A DNA stretch of 64,000 bases from Firmicutes bacterium UBA4795 (GCA_002402825.1 DHGP01000004.1:23077-87076); one strand, 5' to 3'. Shown: positions 25,268 through 34,663, numbered from the stretch's first letter. Notes: generated by a model from the letters alone, not told the origin. Made by a program: numbers and translations.

Positions 25268-25831
25268 TTAGTCCTTTTCTTCAGCAAAATTATTATTGAA
25301 CTCTTCTAACATACGGGAAAAAATTACTTCAATTCTATTGATGTTTTTTTGGCTCATCTCTAATATATCCTGATAATATAACTCAAGCGTTTTCTTTGAA
25401 TAAGTGGCCAGTTCACCCCGGGAATAGGTCTCCGAAGAAACAATCTGTGGGGTATCCTGCCGGCTGTAAATAGGCCGGGCCGGCGTATATTGCGGAGATT
25501 TTGCGGCTAACTCTTCCAGCCACTTGCATTCAATAGCCACAATTTTGTCTATTAATGAGAGAACCTCTGAATCTGGAGGTGGAATTAAACCTTCCATACG
25601 GGCGTACTTTTCGGTCATTAAATTTCGCTTTACTTTTTTTGCCCCTTGAAGGTCATTTAAATAGCTTTCCAAAGTAGCTTCAGACCAGCTCATAAAATTG
25701 CTTGACCTGATAATTTTAAAAGTATCTGGTTCTTCCTGACACGATGCCTTTCCTCCCCTATTTTTAACCTTTGAAAACATCTCCCATTCAATTTCTATAA
25801 TTTTAGTGATTAAGTCTTCCTTCTTACTCAT
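25268..25831 (-). CDS. DUF4125 family protein
   Basis: A 187-aa soluble, helical, charged protein. The internal duplication is clear: an EWEMFSKVKNRGG-type segment in the first half and ECKWLEELAAKSPQ in the second, with WSEATLESYLNDL matched by YSKKTLELYYQDIL. This two-repeat form is typical of DUF4125, of unknown function. The frame begins with TTG 25852, but AAAGGAGG lies between it and ATG 25831, which is the true start. It follows rtcB closely and is probably in its operon. Confidence 0.85.
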   Translation of the reverse strand: MSKKEDLITKIIEIEWEMFSKVKNRGGKASCQEEPDTFKIIRSSNFMSWSEATLESYLNDLQGAKKVKRNLMTEKYARMEGLIPPPDSEVLSLIDKIVAIECKWLEELAAKSPQYTPARPIYSRQDTPQIVSSETYSRGELATYSKKTLELYYQDILEMSQKNINRIEVIFSRMLEEFNNNFAEEKD

Positions 25832-25848
25832 TTTTTTACCTCCTTTTT

Positions 25849-27270
25849 TCAATCTTTACCTTTAATTACGGCTAATGGGTGCATCCGGGCAACTTTTTGG
25901 GTAAAACCAAGGGTAACTAACGAATTTACCACTTCATCAATATTTTTGTAGGCCAGGGGTGCTTCATCAATTAACTCCCGGTAATTACGGGCATTGTATA
26001 ACACCTCACCCATGCTTCCGTTAAATTGTTCTCTGGTAATTACTTTAGCTGCAGCATTTCGGGAGAGAACCCTTCCTGCTCCGTGGTTTACTGAAAAGAA
26101 GGTTTCTTTAGCTAAAGGGGTACCTACCAACACGTATGAAGCCGTACCCATGCTGCCCGGAATTAAGACCGGATGGCCAGTGTTTAAATAAACAGGCGGA
26201 TTATCCGGGTGCCCGGCGGGTAAGGCGCGGGTAGCTCCTTTACGGTGGATTAATACCCGGGTTTTATTATGCTTTTCCCATTTAGCAATGTTATGGGCTA
26301 CGTCGTACACTATTTTCATCCCCAGCTTTAGTGGTGTTTCACCTAAAACATCAGTAAAAGCCTTCATCACGTCATGCATAATAATTTGCCGGTTGGAAAA
26401 GGCAAAATTTACGGCACAGGCCATGGCGGCATAATAATTTTTCCCTTCAGGAGAATTAATGGGTGCGCAAGCCAAACCTTTACTGGATAAGTTTATTTTA
26501 TATTTTTCGGCTACCGTAAGCAAGCTTCTGGAGTAATCCGTGCAAATCTGGTGGCCGAAACCGCGGCTGCCTGTATGTATCATTATGGTAAGCTGGCCGG
26601 TAAAAAGCCCAAAGGCTTTAGCCAGCAACTGGTCATATATTTCCACAACCTCCTGAATCTCAATAAAATGATTGCCGCCCCCTAATGTTCCTAACTGTAC
26701 TGAGCCGCGCTCACAAGCTTTACTGCTCACCGCGCCTAAGTCAGCGCCTTTTAACCAGCCTCTTTCCTCTATATGTTCTAAGTCTTGTTCGTGGCCATAG
26801 CCCTGGGTAATTACCTCTTTTGCCCCGGTATAAACCACTTGTTCAAAGATGGCCCGGGTTATTCCTTGATGACGGCCTTTGCGACCAATACCGGTAGGAA
26901 CGTATTCTTCAATTTTTTGCATTAGTTCCCTTAAAACAGGTTTATTAAAATCACGGGCCAGTAAGCCGGTCCTCACTAAACGAACGCCGCAATTAATATC
27001 CATGCCCACGGCCCCGGCCGAAATTACCCCCTCCTCGCCAACGGCCATTACTCCTCCTATAGGTAAGCCAAAACCTTCGTGAATATCCGGCATACCCACC
27101 ACTGGACTTATTACTCCAGGCAACTGGGCTGCGTGAGCCAATTGTTCCAAAGCTTTATCTTCGTACAGATTTGATACCAGCGCCGGACTTGCAAATACAA
27201 CTACTTCTACCCGCATCCCTTCTGCCCGGGCCAGGCGGTAACGGTTAACGCCATCGGAAATTAACTTCAT
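25849..27270 (-). CDS. rtcB: RNA-splicing ligase RtcB
   Basis: A 473-aa member of the RtcB family that joins 2',3'-cyclic phosphate and 5'-OH RNA ends with GTP and Mn. Motifs include GMPDIHEGFGLPIGGV, GMDINCGVRL (metal Cys and Asp), GTLGGGNHFIE, MIHTGSRGFGHQ, GSMGTASYVLVGT and NHGAGRVLSR with the guanylylated His. No archease gene is adjacent. In bacteria it is used for RNA repair. Immediately upstream of DUF4125 and downstream of the slipin gene by 11 nt. Confidence 0.95.
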   Translation of the reverse strand: MKLISDGVNRYRLARAEGMRVEVVVFASPALVSNLYEDKALEQLAHAAQLPGVISPVVGMPDIHEGFGLPIGGVMAVGEEGVISAGAVGMDINCGVRLVRTGLLARDFNKPVLRELMQKIEEYVPTGIGRKGRHQGITRAIFEQVVYTGAKEVITQGYGHEQDLEHIEERGWLKGADLGAVSSKACERGSVQLGTLGGGNHFIEIQEVVEIYDQLLAKAFGLFTGQLTIMIHTGSRGFGHQICTDYSRSLLTVAEKYKINLSSKGLACAPINSPEGKNYYAAMACAVNFAFSNRQIIMHDVMKAFTDVLGETPLKLGMKIVYDVAHNIAKWEKHNKTRVLIHRKGATRALPAGHPDNPPVYLNTGHPVLIPGSMGTASYVLVGTPLAKETFFSVNHGAGRVLSRNAAAKVITREQFNGSMGEVLYNARNYRELIDEAPLAYKNIDEVVNSLVTLGFTQKVARMHPLAVIKGKD

Positions 27271-27281
27271 TATCCCTCAAC

Positions 27282-28052
27282 CTACTTTTGAGCTTCGCCT
27301 TCTTGTTCTTGAAAAAATTTCAGGAACGGTTTAATTATATCCAAAGGCAAAGGAAAAACAATAGTACTAGCCTTGTCGGTAGTAATTTCTCTTATTGTTT
27401 GCAGGTAGCGAAGCTGTAAGGCGGCCGGGATTTGAGCAATAATTTTTGCCGCATCGACCAGTTTTTCGGCGGCCTGGTATTCGCCGTCAGCGTGAATTAT
27501 TTTTGCCCGCTTTTCCCTTTCTGCTTCCGCCTGCGCGGCCATGGCCCGCTGCATGGTAGGCGGTAGTTCTAAGTCCCGGATTTCAACCAGACTGACTTTA
27601 ATTCCCCATGATTCTGTACCCTCATCAATGGTTTTTTGCAGACGTTGGTTAATTTCCTCTCTTTTCCCCAGAATTTCGTCTAATTGTGACTGTCCCATGA
27701 TACTGCGCAGGGTAGTTTGGGATAACTGGGAAGTAGCGCGAATAAAATCAAGTACGTTGATTACGGAATGAACCGGGTTTACCACCTGAAAATAAACAAT
27801 GGCGTTTACTTTAATGGTAACGTTATCGTTGGTAATAGTTTCCTGAGCGGGAACGTCCATAGTAATTACCCTTAGGTCAACCTTTTGCATACGCTCAATG
27901 AAGGGAATTAAAAGTATTAAGCCTGGTCCCCGCGCTCCCACACAACGACCCAGCCGGAAGATTACCCCCCGTTCATATTCCTGGACAATACGAATGGAAG
28001 CAAACAAGAGCATTAGAACAATAATCACAATAATAGTCACTAAAATAGGCAT
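27282..28052 (-). CDS. Slipin / SPFH-domain membrane protein
   Basis: A 256-aa stomatin-like protein. One N-terminal membrane segment (residues 2-22) is followed by the SPFH core (YERGVIFRLGRCVG, PFIERMQKVDLR, DVPAQETITNDNVTIKVNAIVYF split motifs) and a coiled region rich in AQAEAEREKRAKI. Slipins form oligomers in membrane domains and are processed by partner NfeD proteases; the NfeD gene is 136 nt upstream on the same strand. Length is normal. Confidence 0.93.
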   Translation of the reverse strand: MPILVTIIVIIVLMLLFASIRIVQEYERGVIFRLGRCVGARGPGLILLIPFIERMQKVDLRVITMDVPAQETITNDNVTIKVNAIVYFQVVNPVHSVINVLDFIRATSQLSQTTLRSIMGQSQLDEILGKREEINQRLQKTIDEGTESWGIKVSLVEIRDLELPPTMQRAMAAQAEAEREKRAKIIHADGEYQAAEKLVDAAKIIAQIPAALQLRYLQTIREITTDKASTIVFPLPLDIIKPFLKFFQEQEGEAQK

Positions 28053-28075
28053 TTTTAAAACCTCCTAAATTTATT

Positions 28076-28103
28076 GTAGTGGCGTCAAATTTAACACCCC
28101 TAC
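28076..28103. repeat. Palindromic repeat between slipin and nfeD
   Basis: An imperfect palindrome with the core CGTCAAATTTAACAC and outer GTAGTGG/CCCCTAC. It belongs with the copies at 7475-7500 and 39091-39120. It lies between two genes that would otherwise form a compact pair. Confidence 0.6.
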
Positions 28104-28188
28104 GTACTAAGTTTTTACTTGCTTTTAACGTAACTTTTAACGTAAACAAATAATTATTGATCTCATTTGAACCGCTAATTAGCTTTAG

Positions 28189-29499
28189 TTATTTTTTCTT
28201 TACCCGCAGCTTTAAGCCATCCATACCCGTAATGATTACTTCTTCACCCTCATCACACCACCCCTCTTCAGCTATAGCCTGCCAAAGTCCGCCAGCGTAA
28301 AGAACAGTTCCTTTAGGCGTAAGAGGTGTACGCGTAACAGCTACCTGGCCTATAGCTCCTTCTTGTCCTGTTGTTACTCGACGTTTTTGACCCCGTACAA
28401 TGGCCATAACCAGCAAAAATAAAAGACCGGTGAACAATATGGTAATCGTAAAAATAAGCCAGGGGCTGACCCTTAAACCTGGTTCACTTCCTGAAAAAAG
28501 AAGCAAAGAACCTAACACGAAAGCCACCAACCCTCCTGTTCCTAATAAGCCGTGACTGACAATAAAAGCTTCAGCAATAAAAAGCCCAAAGGCCAATACC
28601 AAAAGCAAAAGGCCAACCCAGTACGCTTCAAGAGTTCCCAAGCCATAAAGCCCCAGTAAAAGGCTCAAGCCCCCAATTAAGCCCGGAAAAACAGCCCCCG
28701 GATGGTATATTTCTACCATCAAACCAAGCATCCCTAAAGTAAATAATAAATAAGCTATTTCCGGATTGCTAAAAGTCAAAAGAAATTTTTCCCGCCAGTT
28801 CAGGTCTATTGGGTGCAGGGAAATATTTTTTGTTTTCACGGTTACTTGCTGATCGTTTCTTAGCGTAAAGCTTTTTCCATTTAGTTTGGCCAACAATTCT
28901 TCCAAGCTCCGGGCCCGGGCATCAATTAAATTTTTTTCTAACGCCTCCTTATCGGAATAAGATTTGCTTTTCTTTACCGTGAGTTCAGCCGCCTGGACGT
29001 TTCTCCCCCGCATTTGGGCCAAAGAGCGAATCCAGGCCGCCGCATCTTCGGTAATTTTTTCCCCGGGAATCTTTGCTTCTTCTTCCGGACCAACGGATAC
29101 AGGATGAGCGGCCCCAATCCTGCTTCCCGGGGACATAACAGCATAATGAGAGGCAACCGTAATAAAAGTGCCTGCCGAAGCAGCCCAGCCCCCCTGAGGA
29201 AATACAAAAACTACCACTGGAACCTGAGCACTTAAAATCCGGCTGACAATTTGCTGGGTTGATTGGTAAAGACCACCAGGAGTATTAAGTTTAATGAGGC
29301 AAAAAGAAGCGCGGCTTTCTTCCGCGTAATTGATTCCCCGGTCAAAGTAACTGGCAACCACCGGAACAATTGGTCCATCTACCGTAAGAACTACCACTTC
29401 ATTTTTTTGGGTTTCTGCTGGCCCAAAATTAACCGGCCAAGTAAAGCTTAGCAGCAAAATAAAAAGAAAAAAGATTAATTTACGTTTATTTTTTCCCAT
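28189..29499 (-). CDS. NfeD-family membrane serine protease
   Basis: A 436-aa long-form NfeD. A signal peptide (residues 1-30) precedes a ClpP-like protease domain with the nucleophile in GGWAASAGT and the general-base lysine region GEKITEDAAAW. Four to five membrane helices follow at about 240-365, and an OB-fold NfeD domain ends the protein (GTVLYAGGLWQAIAEEGW, EGEEVIITGMDG). Its usual substrate and partner is the slipin encoded next. Membrane quality control is the general family role. Confidence 0.93.
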   Translation of the reverse strand: MGKNKRKLIFFLFILLLSFTWPVNFGPAETQKNEVVVLTVDGPIVPVVASYFDRGINYAEESRASFCLIKLNTPGGLYQSTQQIVSRILSAQVPVVVFVFPQGGWAASAGTFITVASHYAVMSPGSRIGAAHPVSVGPEEEAKIPGEKITEDAAAWIRSLAQMRGRNVQAAELTVKKSKSYSDKEALEKNLIDARARSLEELLAKLNGKSFTLRNDQQVTVKTKNISLHPIDLNWREKFLLTFSNPEIAYLLFTLGMLGLMVEIYHPGAVFPGLIGGLSLLLGLYGLGTLEAYWVGLLLLVLAFGLFIAEAFIVSHGLLGTGGLVAFVLGSLLLFSGSEPGLRVSPWLIFTITILFTGLLFLLVMAIVRGQKRRVTTGQEGAIGQVAVTRTPLTPKGTVLYAGGLWQAIAEEGWCDEGEEVIITGMDGLKLRVKKK

Positions 29500-29869
29500 T
29501 TTTGTTCCTTAATCAAAAATTTCAGGTTTAAAAACATTTTTTAACCTTTTTCTTATTATACCATAACGTAGCATAGCAGCAAGCAAAAGAGAATAGCCGT
29601 TCCTTAATAAAAACCGGGAAATAAATTCCCTGAGGCAAATAAAGACTGTCGAAAAATCCCCCCTGCTTTTGTTTACCAATAAATAACATGCAATAATATT
29701 TGATTATGTTCTAAGGTAAACTAACAAAATTAAGAGATTTCTTCTAAAAAAGAAGGAATTATGCCATTCATGTCGAATATTACCTCTAATAAAGAATAAT
29801 TTTTTGATTGAGAAGCAATGAATAAAAAAACTAAAAAATACCTCAATTTATTAAGGGAGGCGAAGGGTT
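29500..29869 (+). other. 370-bp intergenic region before DUF4416
   Basis: It carries a good sigma-H-like promoter (29752-29778) reading toward DUF4416. A 27-codon frame starting at ATG 29818 (MNKKTKKYLNLLREAKG) overlaps the start of DUF4416 in another frame and has only a weak GAGAAG site; it may be a leader peptide or chance. I see nothing else in 29500-29740. Confidence 0.4.
29752..29778 (+). promoter_or_regulatory. Sigma-H-like promoter upstream of DUF4416
   Basis: GAAGGAATT matches RNAGGAWWW, then 11 nt, then GTCGAAT matches RNNGAAT: a full consensus match at the known spacing. It shares AAAAGAAGGA and ATGTCGAA with the element at 21387-21413. Predicted start is about 75 nt before the DUF4416 coding region. 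Confidence 0.65.
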
Positions 29870-30391
29870 ACGGGCAAAGTAAAATTACCCCAACTGGTTA
29901 AGCTTTTTGCAGGGCTTTTATTTACCTCCCTTGATTTTTTAAGCCGGGCCAAAAAAAGATTGGTAAAAGAGTTCGGCCCGGCGGATAAAGAAAGTAAAAT
30001 AATGGATTTTACTTATACCAGTTATTATAATGAAGAAATGGGAGTTGGGATAAAACGACAGTTTATTAGTTTTACCCGACTCATTTTACCTGAACAACTG
30101 CCGGGTATTAAACTTTTAACCAACAAAATGGAACAGGACCTGGCCTTAGAAGGAAAGCGATTGGTAAATATAGACCCTGGTTATTTAAGTTTAGCCAAGG
30201 TGGTACTGGCCACCACCAAGGACTATTCTCACCGGCTTTATCTAGGGCAGGGGATTTACGGGGAAGTTACCTTGACTTACGCTAAGGGTAAATTTAGTCC
30301 TTTTCCGTGGACTTACCCTGATTACCAAACCCAGGCTTACCAACAGTTTTTTAGGGAGATTAGGGAAATTTATAAAAAGCAGTTACCGTAA
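29870..30391 (+). CDS. DUF4416 family protein, apparent ACG start
   Basis: The family is of unknown function and about 175 aa long. Core motifs are present: EFGPADKESKI, YYNEEMG, GIKRQFISFTRLI, RLVNIDPGYLSLAKVVLATTKD (cited in parts), HRLYLGQGIYGEVTL and PFPWTYPDY. The first ordinary start codon (TTG 29960) would remove about 30 residues, but the frame upstream encodes GKVKLPQLVKLFAGLLF, the usual DUF4416 N-terminus. At the expected Met the codon is ACG (29870), 9 nt after GGGAGG. An in-frame stop at 29852 bounds the frame. Either initiation is at ACG or the start was damaged by one transition. Confidence 0.75.
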   Translation, partial: TGKVKLPQLVKLFAGLLFTSLDFLSRAKKRLVKEFGPADKESKIMDFTYTSYYNEEMGVGIKRQFISFTRLILPEQLPGIKLLTNKMEQDLALEGKRLVNIDPGYLSLAKVVLATTKDYSHRLYLGQGIYGEVTLTYAKGKFSPFPWTYPDYQTQAYQQFFREIREIYKKQLP

Positions 30392-30507
30392 ATTAGAGCA
30401 GGCTTTCTTAATAAGCTTTCCCAAAGGCAAAAAGGCAAGCGCTAAACTTGTTTAAATTTAATACTTTTGCCCTGGTATAAAATGAGATGATAATTTCTGG
30501 TTTTAGG

Positions 30508-32088
30508 CTACCGCAAAGGTACATTTTTCTTTAATAATAATCCGTAAGCAATGCTGTCTACCAGGGCTTGCCAACTGGCTTCAATAATATTAGACGAAAC
30601 TCCCACTGTTCCCCAGGAACGTTGACCGTCGCCGGTTTCAATAAGCACCCTTACCATCGCGCCGGTACCATCTTTTTCGTCCAGCACCCGTACTTTGTAA
30701 TCAGTAAGGTGCATTTTTTTAATTTCCGGATAAGCTTCTTCTATGGCTTTACGCAGGGCATTGTCTAAAGCGTTTACCGGTCCGTTTCCTTCGGCCGCGG
30801 TGTGTACGGTGTGGTTATTAATGGTAATTTTAATGGTAGCCTCAGAATAAACCGTCCCATTTTCTCTTTTTTCAATTATGACGCGCAAGTTTTCTAACTT
30901 AAACAATTCCTTATAGCCCTGGTAAATTTTACATAAACGTAATTCTAGGGAGCCTTCTGCTCCTTCAAACTGGTAACCTTGGTGCTCTAATTCTTTAATT
31001 TCTTTTAAAATCGCGCGGTTTTCTTCTCCTGTTACAGGAGGGATAAAATTAAATTCTTTATATTTATATAAAAGATTTGAAGTTCCGCTAAGCTCCGAAA
31101 CCAAAATTCGCCGCTGGTTACCTACTATTGCCGGGTCAATATGTTCGTAAGTACTTGCCTCTTTTAAAATAGCGCTGGCGTGAACACCACCTTTGTGGGC
31201 AAAGGCGCTTGACCCCACGAAAGGCTGGGAGGATAGCGGATGCATGTTGGCCAGTTCACTAACGTAACGGGCCAGTTCAGTCAACCGGACCAGGTTGTTA
31301 AAAGGAATGGTGGCCACCTTGCATTTTACAGTCAAATTAGGAATAACAGAACAAAGATTAGCGTTGCCGCAGCGTTCCCCGTAGCCATTAATTGTGCCCT
31401 GCACCTGACTTACGCCGGCCTGGACAGCGACTATGGTATTGGCTACCGCTAATTCCCCATCGTTATGGCAGTGAATACCCAGAGGAAGGTTTATTTCTTT
31501 CCTTACCTGGTCAATTATAGGCCCGATTTCGTGAGGCAAACTCCCGCCGTTAGTATCACATAGCACAATTATTTTTGCGCCTCCCTCCCTGGCTGCTTTC
31601 AAAGTAGCCAGGGCGTATTCGGGATTTGCTTTAAATCCATCAAAGAAATGTTCGGCGTCGTAAAAAACAGCTAACCCATTTTGACTTAAATAAGCAACAG
31701 ATTGCTTAATCATGTTTAAATTTTCAAACAAAGAGGTAGCCAGGGCCCGGGTAACGTGAAAATCCCACGATTTCCCCACTATGGCGGCGGTAGACACTTT
31801 TGCTTCCAGAATACTTTGAATATTTTTGTCTTCCGCAGCCTCTATATTAGGTTTTCGGGTACACCCAAAAGCTACTATTTTTGTATTTACCAGGCGGTGC
31901 TCCTGTATGCGTTTAAAATAAGTAATGTCTTTGGGATTAGAGCCCGGCCAGCCACCCTCAACATAATGAATACCTAATTTATCCAGTTTTAAAGTTATTT
32001 TTATTTTATCTTCAACCGAGAAGGAGATACCTTCTCCTTGTGCCCCATCGCGTAGTGTGGTGTCGTAAATTTCTACCGCCGTCAACAT
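30508..32088 (-). CDS. cimA: (R)-citramalate synthase
   Basis: A 526-aa enzyme of the isopropylmalate synthase superfamily. The start EIYDTTLRDGAQGEGISFS carries the catalytic Arg and metal Asp; HCHNDGELAVANT gives the metal histidines, and NGYGERCGNANL follows. The C-terminal LeuA-type dimer domain (about 390-520) is present for allosteric control. CimA-type members condense pyruvate and acetyl-CoA to citramalate for isoleucine synthesis; the GEGISFS motif distinguishes it from LeuA. It overlaps the upstream coiled-coil gene by 7 nt. Confidence 0.92.
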   Translation of the reverse strand: MLTAVEIYDTTLRDGAQGEGISFSVEDKIKITLKLDKLGIHYVEGGWPGSNPKDITYFKRIQEHRLVNTKIVAFGCTRKPNIEAAEDKNIQSILEAKVSTAAIVGKSWDFHVTRALATSLFENLNMIKQSVAYLSQNGLAVFYDAEHFFDGFKANPEYALATLKAAREGGAKIIVLCDTNGGSLPHEIGPIIDQVRKEINLPLGIHCHNDGELAVANTIVAVQAGVSQVQGTINGYGERCGNANLCSVIPNLTVKCKVATIPFNNLVRLTELARYVSELANMHPLSSQPFVGSSAFAHKGGVHASAILKEASTYEHIDPAIVGNQRRILVSELSGTSNLLYKYKEFNFIPPVTGEENRAILKEIKELEHQGYQFEGAEGSLELRLCKIYQGYKELFKLENLRVIIEKRENGTVYSEATIKITINNHTVHTAAEGNGPVNALDNALRKAIEEAYPEIKKMHLTDYKVRVLDEKDGTGAMVRVLIETGDGQRSWGTVGVSSNIIEASWQALVDSIAYGLLLKKNVPLR

Positions 32089-32657
32089 TTTTGCTCCCTT
32101 ATTTGAACTTCTAACTCAAGTTTTAAAGGATTTAATTTTTCTTCGTATAACTGCTTTAAAAAAGTCAGGTCTTGTTTCCATTCATCTTTTGCGGCGGGAT
32201 TAATTTCTATAATTGCCTCTCCAGATATTTTAAGGGCCGTTAACCTTTTTCTTCCTTCTATTGCTAACTCCTCCTTTTTCTTTTGGTTTATTTGGTCATA
32301 CTGTTCAAAAAGATCCTTTATTTTTTCAATTGTTTCATTAAAAGCTGTTTGTTCCTCAAAAATTAGAAAAAGGGCTTTTTTAATAGCCGTTAATCTTTTT
32401 TGGTTACCTGTTTCAATGGCCTGGATAAGTTTTTTGGCCATAGCCTGTTTAACTACCTCTTTTTCCTTACCAAAGTATTTTTTTAGTTCATGTTCTAATT
32501 GACGCGGGTCAGCTTGCTCTAAATATCTAATTGCTAAATTGCTTCCAATCATTAAGCATTTTTCGATATTGTACTTATCTATCTGGTCTTTAGGTAATTC
32601 CTTAATATTTTGTGCTTTTTCCAGGGCTATTTCCCAGGCCTTTTTTATTTCACCCAT
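32082..32657 (-). CDS. Coiled-coil protein of unknown function, copy 1
   Basis: A 191-aa, highly charged, nearly all-helical protein with no membrane segment. It begins IKKAWEIALEKAQNIKELPKD and has a C-terminal LKLELEVQIREQK. A similar protein lies at 53498-54079: both start with K-A-W/Y-E-x-A-L-E-(K/R)-A, are of equal length, contain a conserved LEHELKKY/LEEEFKKY segment and a WKQDL/WHKIQ stretch near the end. I do not recognise a named function. It overlaps cimA, so it is co-expressed with it. Confidence 0.75.
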   Translation of the reverse strand: MGEIKKAWEIALEKAQNIKELPKDQIDKYNIEKCLMIGSNLAIRYLEQADPRQLEHELKKYFGKEKEVVKQAMAKKLIQAIETGNQKRLTAIKKALFLIFEEQTAFNETIEKIKDLFEQYDQINQKKKEELAIEGRKRLTALKISGEAIIEINPAAKDEWKQDLTFLKQLYEEKLNPLKLELEVQIREQKC

Positions 32658-32767
32658 TTTTTTTCTCCTTAACGCTATACTTTTTATTTACTTCCTTATA
32701 TAATAACTTATAATTTTTCTAAAAAAAATGTTTTTTAAAGAAAGTTTTTAAGAGGAGGACTGATTAT

Positions 32768-33499
32768 ATGTTTCATGAAAATACTAATTACCAATCGGTA
32801 AAAGTACTTGAAAATTTATACGGTTACCTTTGGCAAGGTATAGGCAATAACTGTAATACTTATCTTTTTACCCATCTTCTTGAAGGAAAATGTCCCCATG
32901 TTCTCATTGATCCAGGACATATTTCCAACGAATTTGGCAGTCCGTGTTTTGACCAGCTTTTGGCCGCCTTGCAAAAAGACGGGTTTGATGCTGCCTCCAT
33001 TGGTTTAATCATAAACACTCACGCTCACCCGGATCACTGTGAAGCAAACCAGGCCTTAAAACAAAAAAATGGGGAAGTGCTTATCGCCCTTTCCCAAATA
33101 GAAGATGAGTTTCGTAAAACAGTGGGTGAAAAATTATATACTTTACTAGGAATGACCGCTCCAGTCTTTGAGCCATTTTTGCTTTTAAGGGAAGGCCAGT
33201 TAAAATTAGGCGAAATTTCTTTATGTTTAATTCACACCCCCGGCCACTCACCAGGTTCTATATCTATTTATTGGGAGGAGAAGAAAGTCCTGATTACCGG
33301 TGATGTTCTGTTTGTAGGCAGTATTGGCCGAACAGACTTTCCCGGCGGGGACATATCACATTTAGAGCAAAGCATCAATAAACTGGCCTCCTTAGAAATT
33401 GATTACTTGCTTACCGGCCACGCCACAGAATACGGGAGTATTTTAACTGACCAGGATAAAATAAAACGTAATTTTCAAATGGTCCGGTTCTTTTTTTAA
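32768..33499 (+). CDS. Metallo-beta-lactamase-fold hydrolase
   Basis: A 243-aa MBL-fold protein with the metal motif NTHAHPDHCEAN (HxHxDH), LIHTPGHSPGSIS, ITGDVLF and LLTGHATEYG. This order is that of glyoxalase II-like or persulfide-dioxygenase-like hydrolases; the substrate cannot be assigned. The N-terminus (YLWQGIGNNCNTYLF) is typical. AAGAGGAGG lies 9 nt before the ATG. Divergent from the coiled-coil/cimA pair and convergent with the next gene. Confidence 0.85.
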   Translation: MFHENTNYQSVKVLENLYGYLWQGIGNNCNTYLFTHLLEGKCPHVLIDPGHISNEFGSPCFDQLLAALQKDGFDAASIGLIINTHAHPDHCEANQALKQKNGEVLIALSQIEDEFRKTVGEKLYTLLGMTAPVFEPFLLLREGQLKLGEISLCLIHTPGHSPGSISIYWEEKKVLITGDVLFVGSIGRTDFPGGDISHLEQSINKLASLEIDYLLTGHATEYGSILTDQDKIKRNFQMVRFFF

Positions 33500-33506
33500 A
33501 GTTATT

Positions 33507-34142
33507 TTATTTTGGTGCGGTTTCTTTAGCCATTCTTTCCTGCAGTTTTTCTCTTTGCCAGCGGTGAATATCGTCTAAAGCAGGTGGGGCGACGTAAAAT
33601 ACTTGAATTGAAGCAGGAAATTGCACGGCGTGTTCTTCACGGATAAACAAAACTCCCACCTCGTTTTCTTTTAAAGTAGCGTTAATTTGTTGGGCTATAA
33701 AATTATATCTTTTTTGACTGGCCTCCTGATAAAATTCGGTAACTTTTTGAAACACCTTTTCCGTCATAATTGCCTGTAAACAATTACCCCAATCAATAAA
33801 TTCATAAAATAAATTAATATCCTCGGTGGCCTGGACTTCTGCCCCCTTATCACACTTGCTTTTGATAAGCTGGTAGCCTTTTTCGTTTAACTCTTTGATT
33901 ATATTTAAGCCTTCCTCGCCAGTATGTGGATTGGCTTCGTAATAAATCTTATTTATTATCCCAATTTTTAGCTCTAGCTTATTTATTTGTTCTGCTAATT
34001 GTTGCCAGTATTGCTCAACTAATTTTAAATAATCCTGGGGAAAATTATCCCTGGCGTAAATTAAAGGCACCAAAAATAATTTCCTTTCTTTTTTATATTC
34101 TTCTACGTTGGGTTTTTCAATTTTGCCCAGTATTTCCGACAT
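33507..34142 (-). CDS. Conserved hypothetical protein, 211 aa
   Basis: A soluble alpha/beta protein with no recognised motif. It starts LGKIEKPNVEEYKKERKLFLVPLIY and has a middle helical part (YWQQLAEQINKLELKIG) and a C-terminal NEVGVLFIREEHAVQFP. The HAVQFP and FYVAPPALDDI segments look conserved. It follows the cupin gene by 3 nt and is likely co-translated with it. I give no function. Confidence 0.7.
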   Translation of the reverse strand: MSEILGKIEKPNVEEYKKERKLFLVPLIYARDNFPQDYLKLVEQYWQQLAEQINKLELKIGIINKIYYEANPHTGEEGLNIIKELNEKGYQLIKSKCDKGAEVQATEDINLFYEFIDWGNCLQAIMTEKVFQKVTEFYQEASQKRYNFIAQQINATLKENEVGVLFIREEHAVQFPASIQVFYVAPPALDDIHRWQREKLQERMAKETAPK

Positions 34143-34145
34143 ATT

Positions 34146-34535
34146 TTATTCCTCACTAATCCCCTCGTAAAAACCAATAAGCTTTCCTTCTTCAGTGTAA
34201 GGAGTCATTGTTGTAGGCGGTGTATTAACGGTAAGGTAAACGGCGTTTCCCTCTCCAATATTTTCTATGGCGTGAGGGGTGGTGGATTTATGCCACAGAA
34301 TATCCCCTTCTTCCAGTTCGTAAACTTTATTGCCAACGGTGCATTTAACTTTGCCTTTTAACATAATACGCAATTCTTCCCCTTCATGAGCGTAAAATCC
34401 CGTTCCATTTCCAGGTTCAAATTCTACTTCTACCCCAATTAATTTATTAGACCTTGCAACCATCCGGTATGTTTTACCTTCGATCTTTCTTTCTTCCTGG
34501 TACTTGCCTTTTTTTCTTAAAATTGCTTCATCCAT
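34146..34535 (-). CDS. Cupin-domain protein
   Basis: A single-cupin protein of about 129 aa. Motif 1 is GTGFYAHEGEELRIMLKG, where the usual H-x-H is reduced to one His plus two Glu; motif 2 is GDILWHKSTTPHAIENIG. The product may bind a metal and a small acid. The frame opens at 34571, but AAGGGAG spacing favours ATG 34535 (MDEAILRKKG) or 34544. It is the first gene of a pair with the 211-aa protein. Confidence 0.8.
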   Translation of the reverse strand: MDEAILRKKGKYQEERKIEGKTYRMVARSNKLIGVEVEFEPGNGTGFYAHEGEELRIMLKGKVKCTVGNKVYELEEGDILWHKSTTPHAIENIGEGNAVYLTVNTPPTTMTPYTEEGKLIGFYEGISEE

Positions 34536-34663
34536 TATTGTCATCTCCCTTTCCTTTAATTTTAACTGCAATATTAATTTAGTTTAATTTGTCATAAAAG
34601 TCAATCGTAAATCAGGATATATTAATCATATGGATAATTTATATGAATATTAAAAAAATATAC

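Noticed and set aside
25849..25852. TTG start of DUF4125 overlapping rtcB
   Set aside because: The AAAGGAGG lies after the TTG and directs initiation at ATG 25831.
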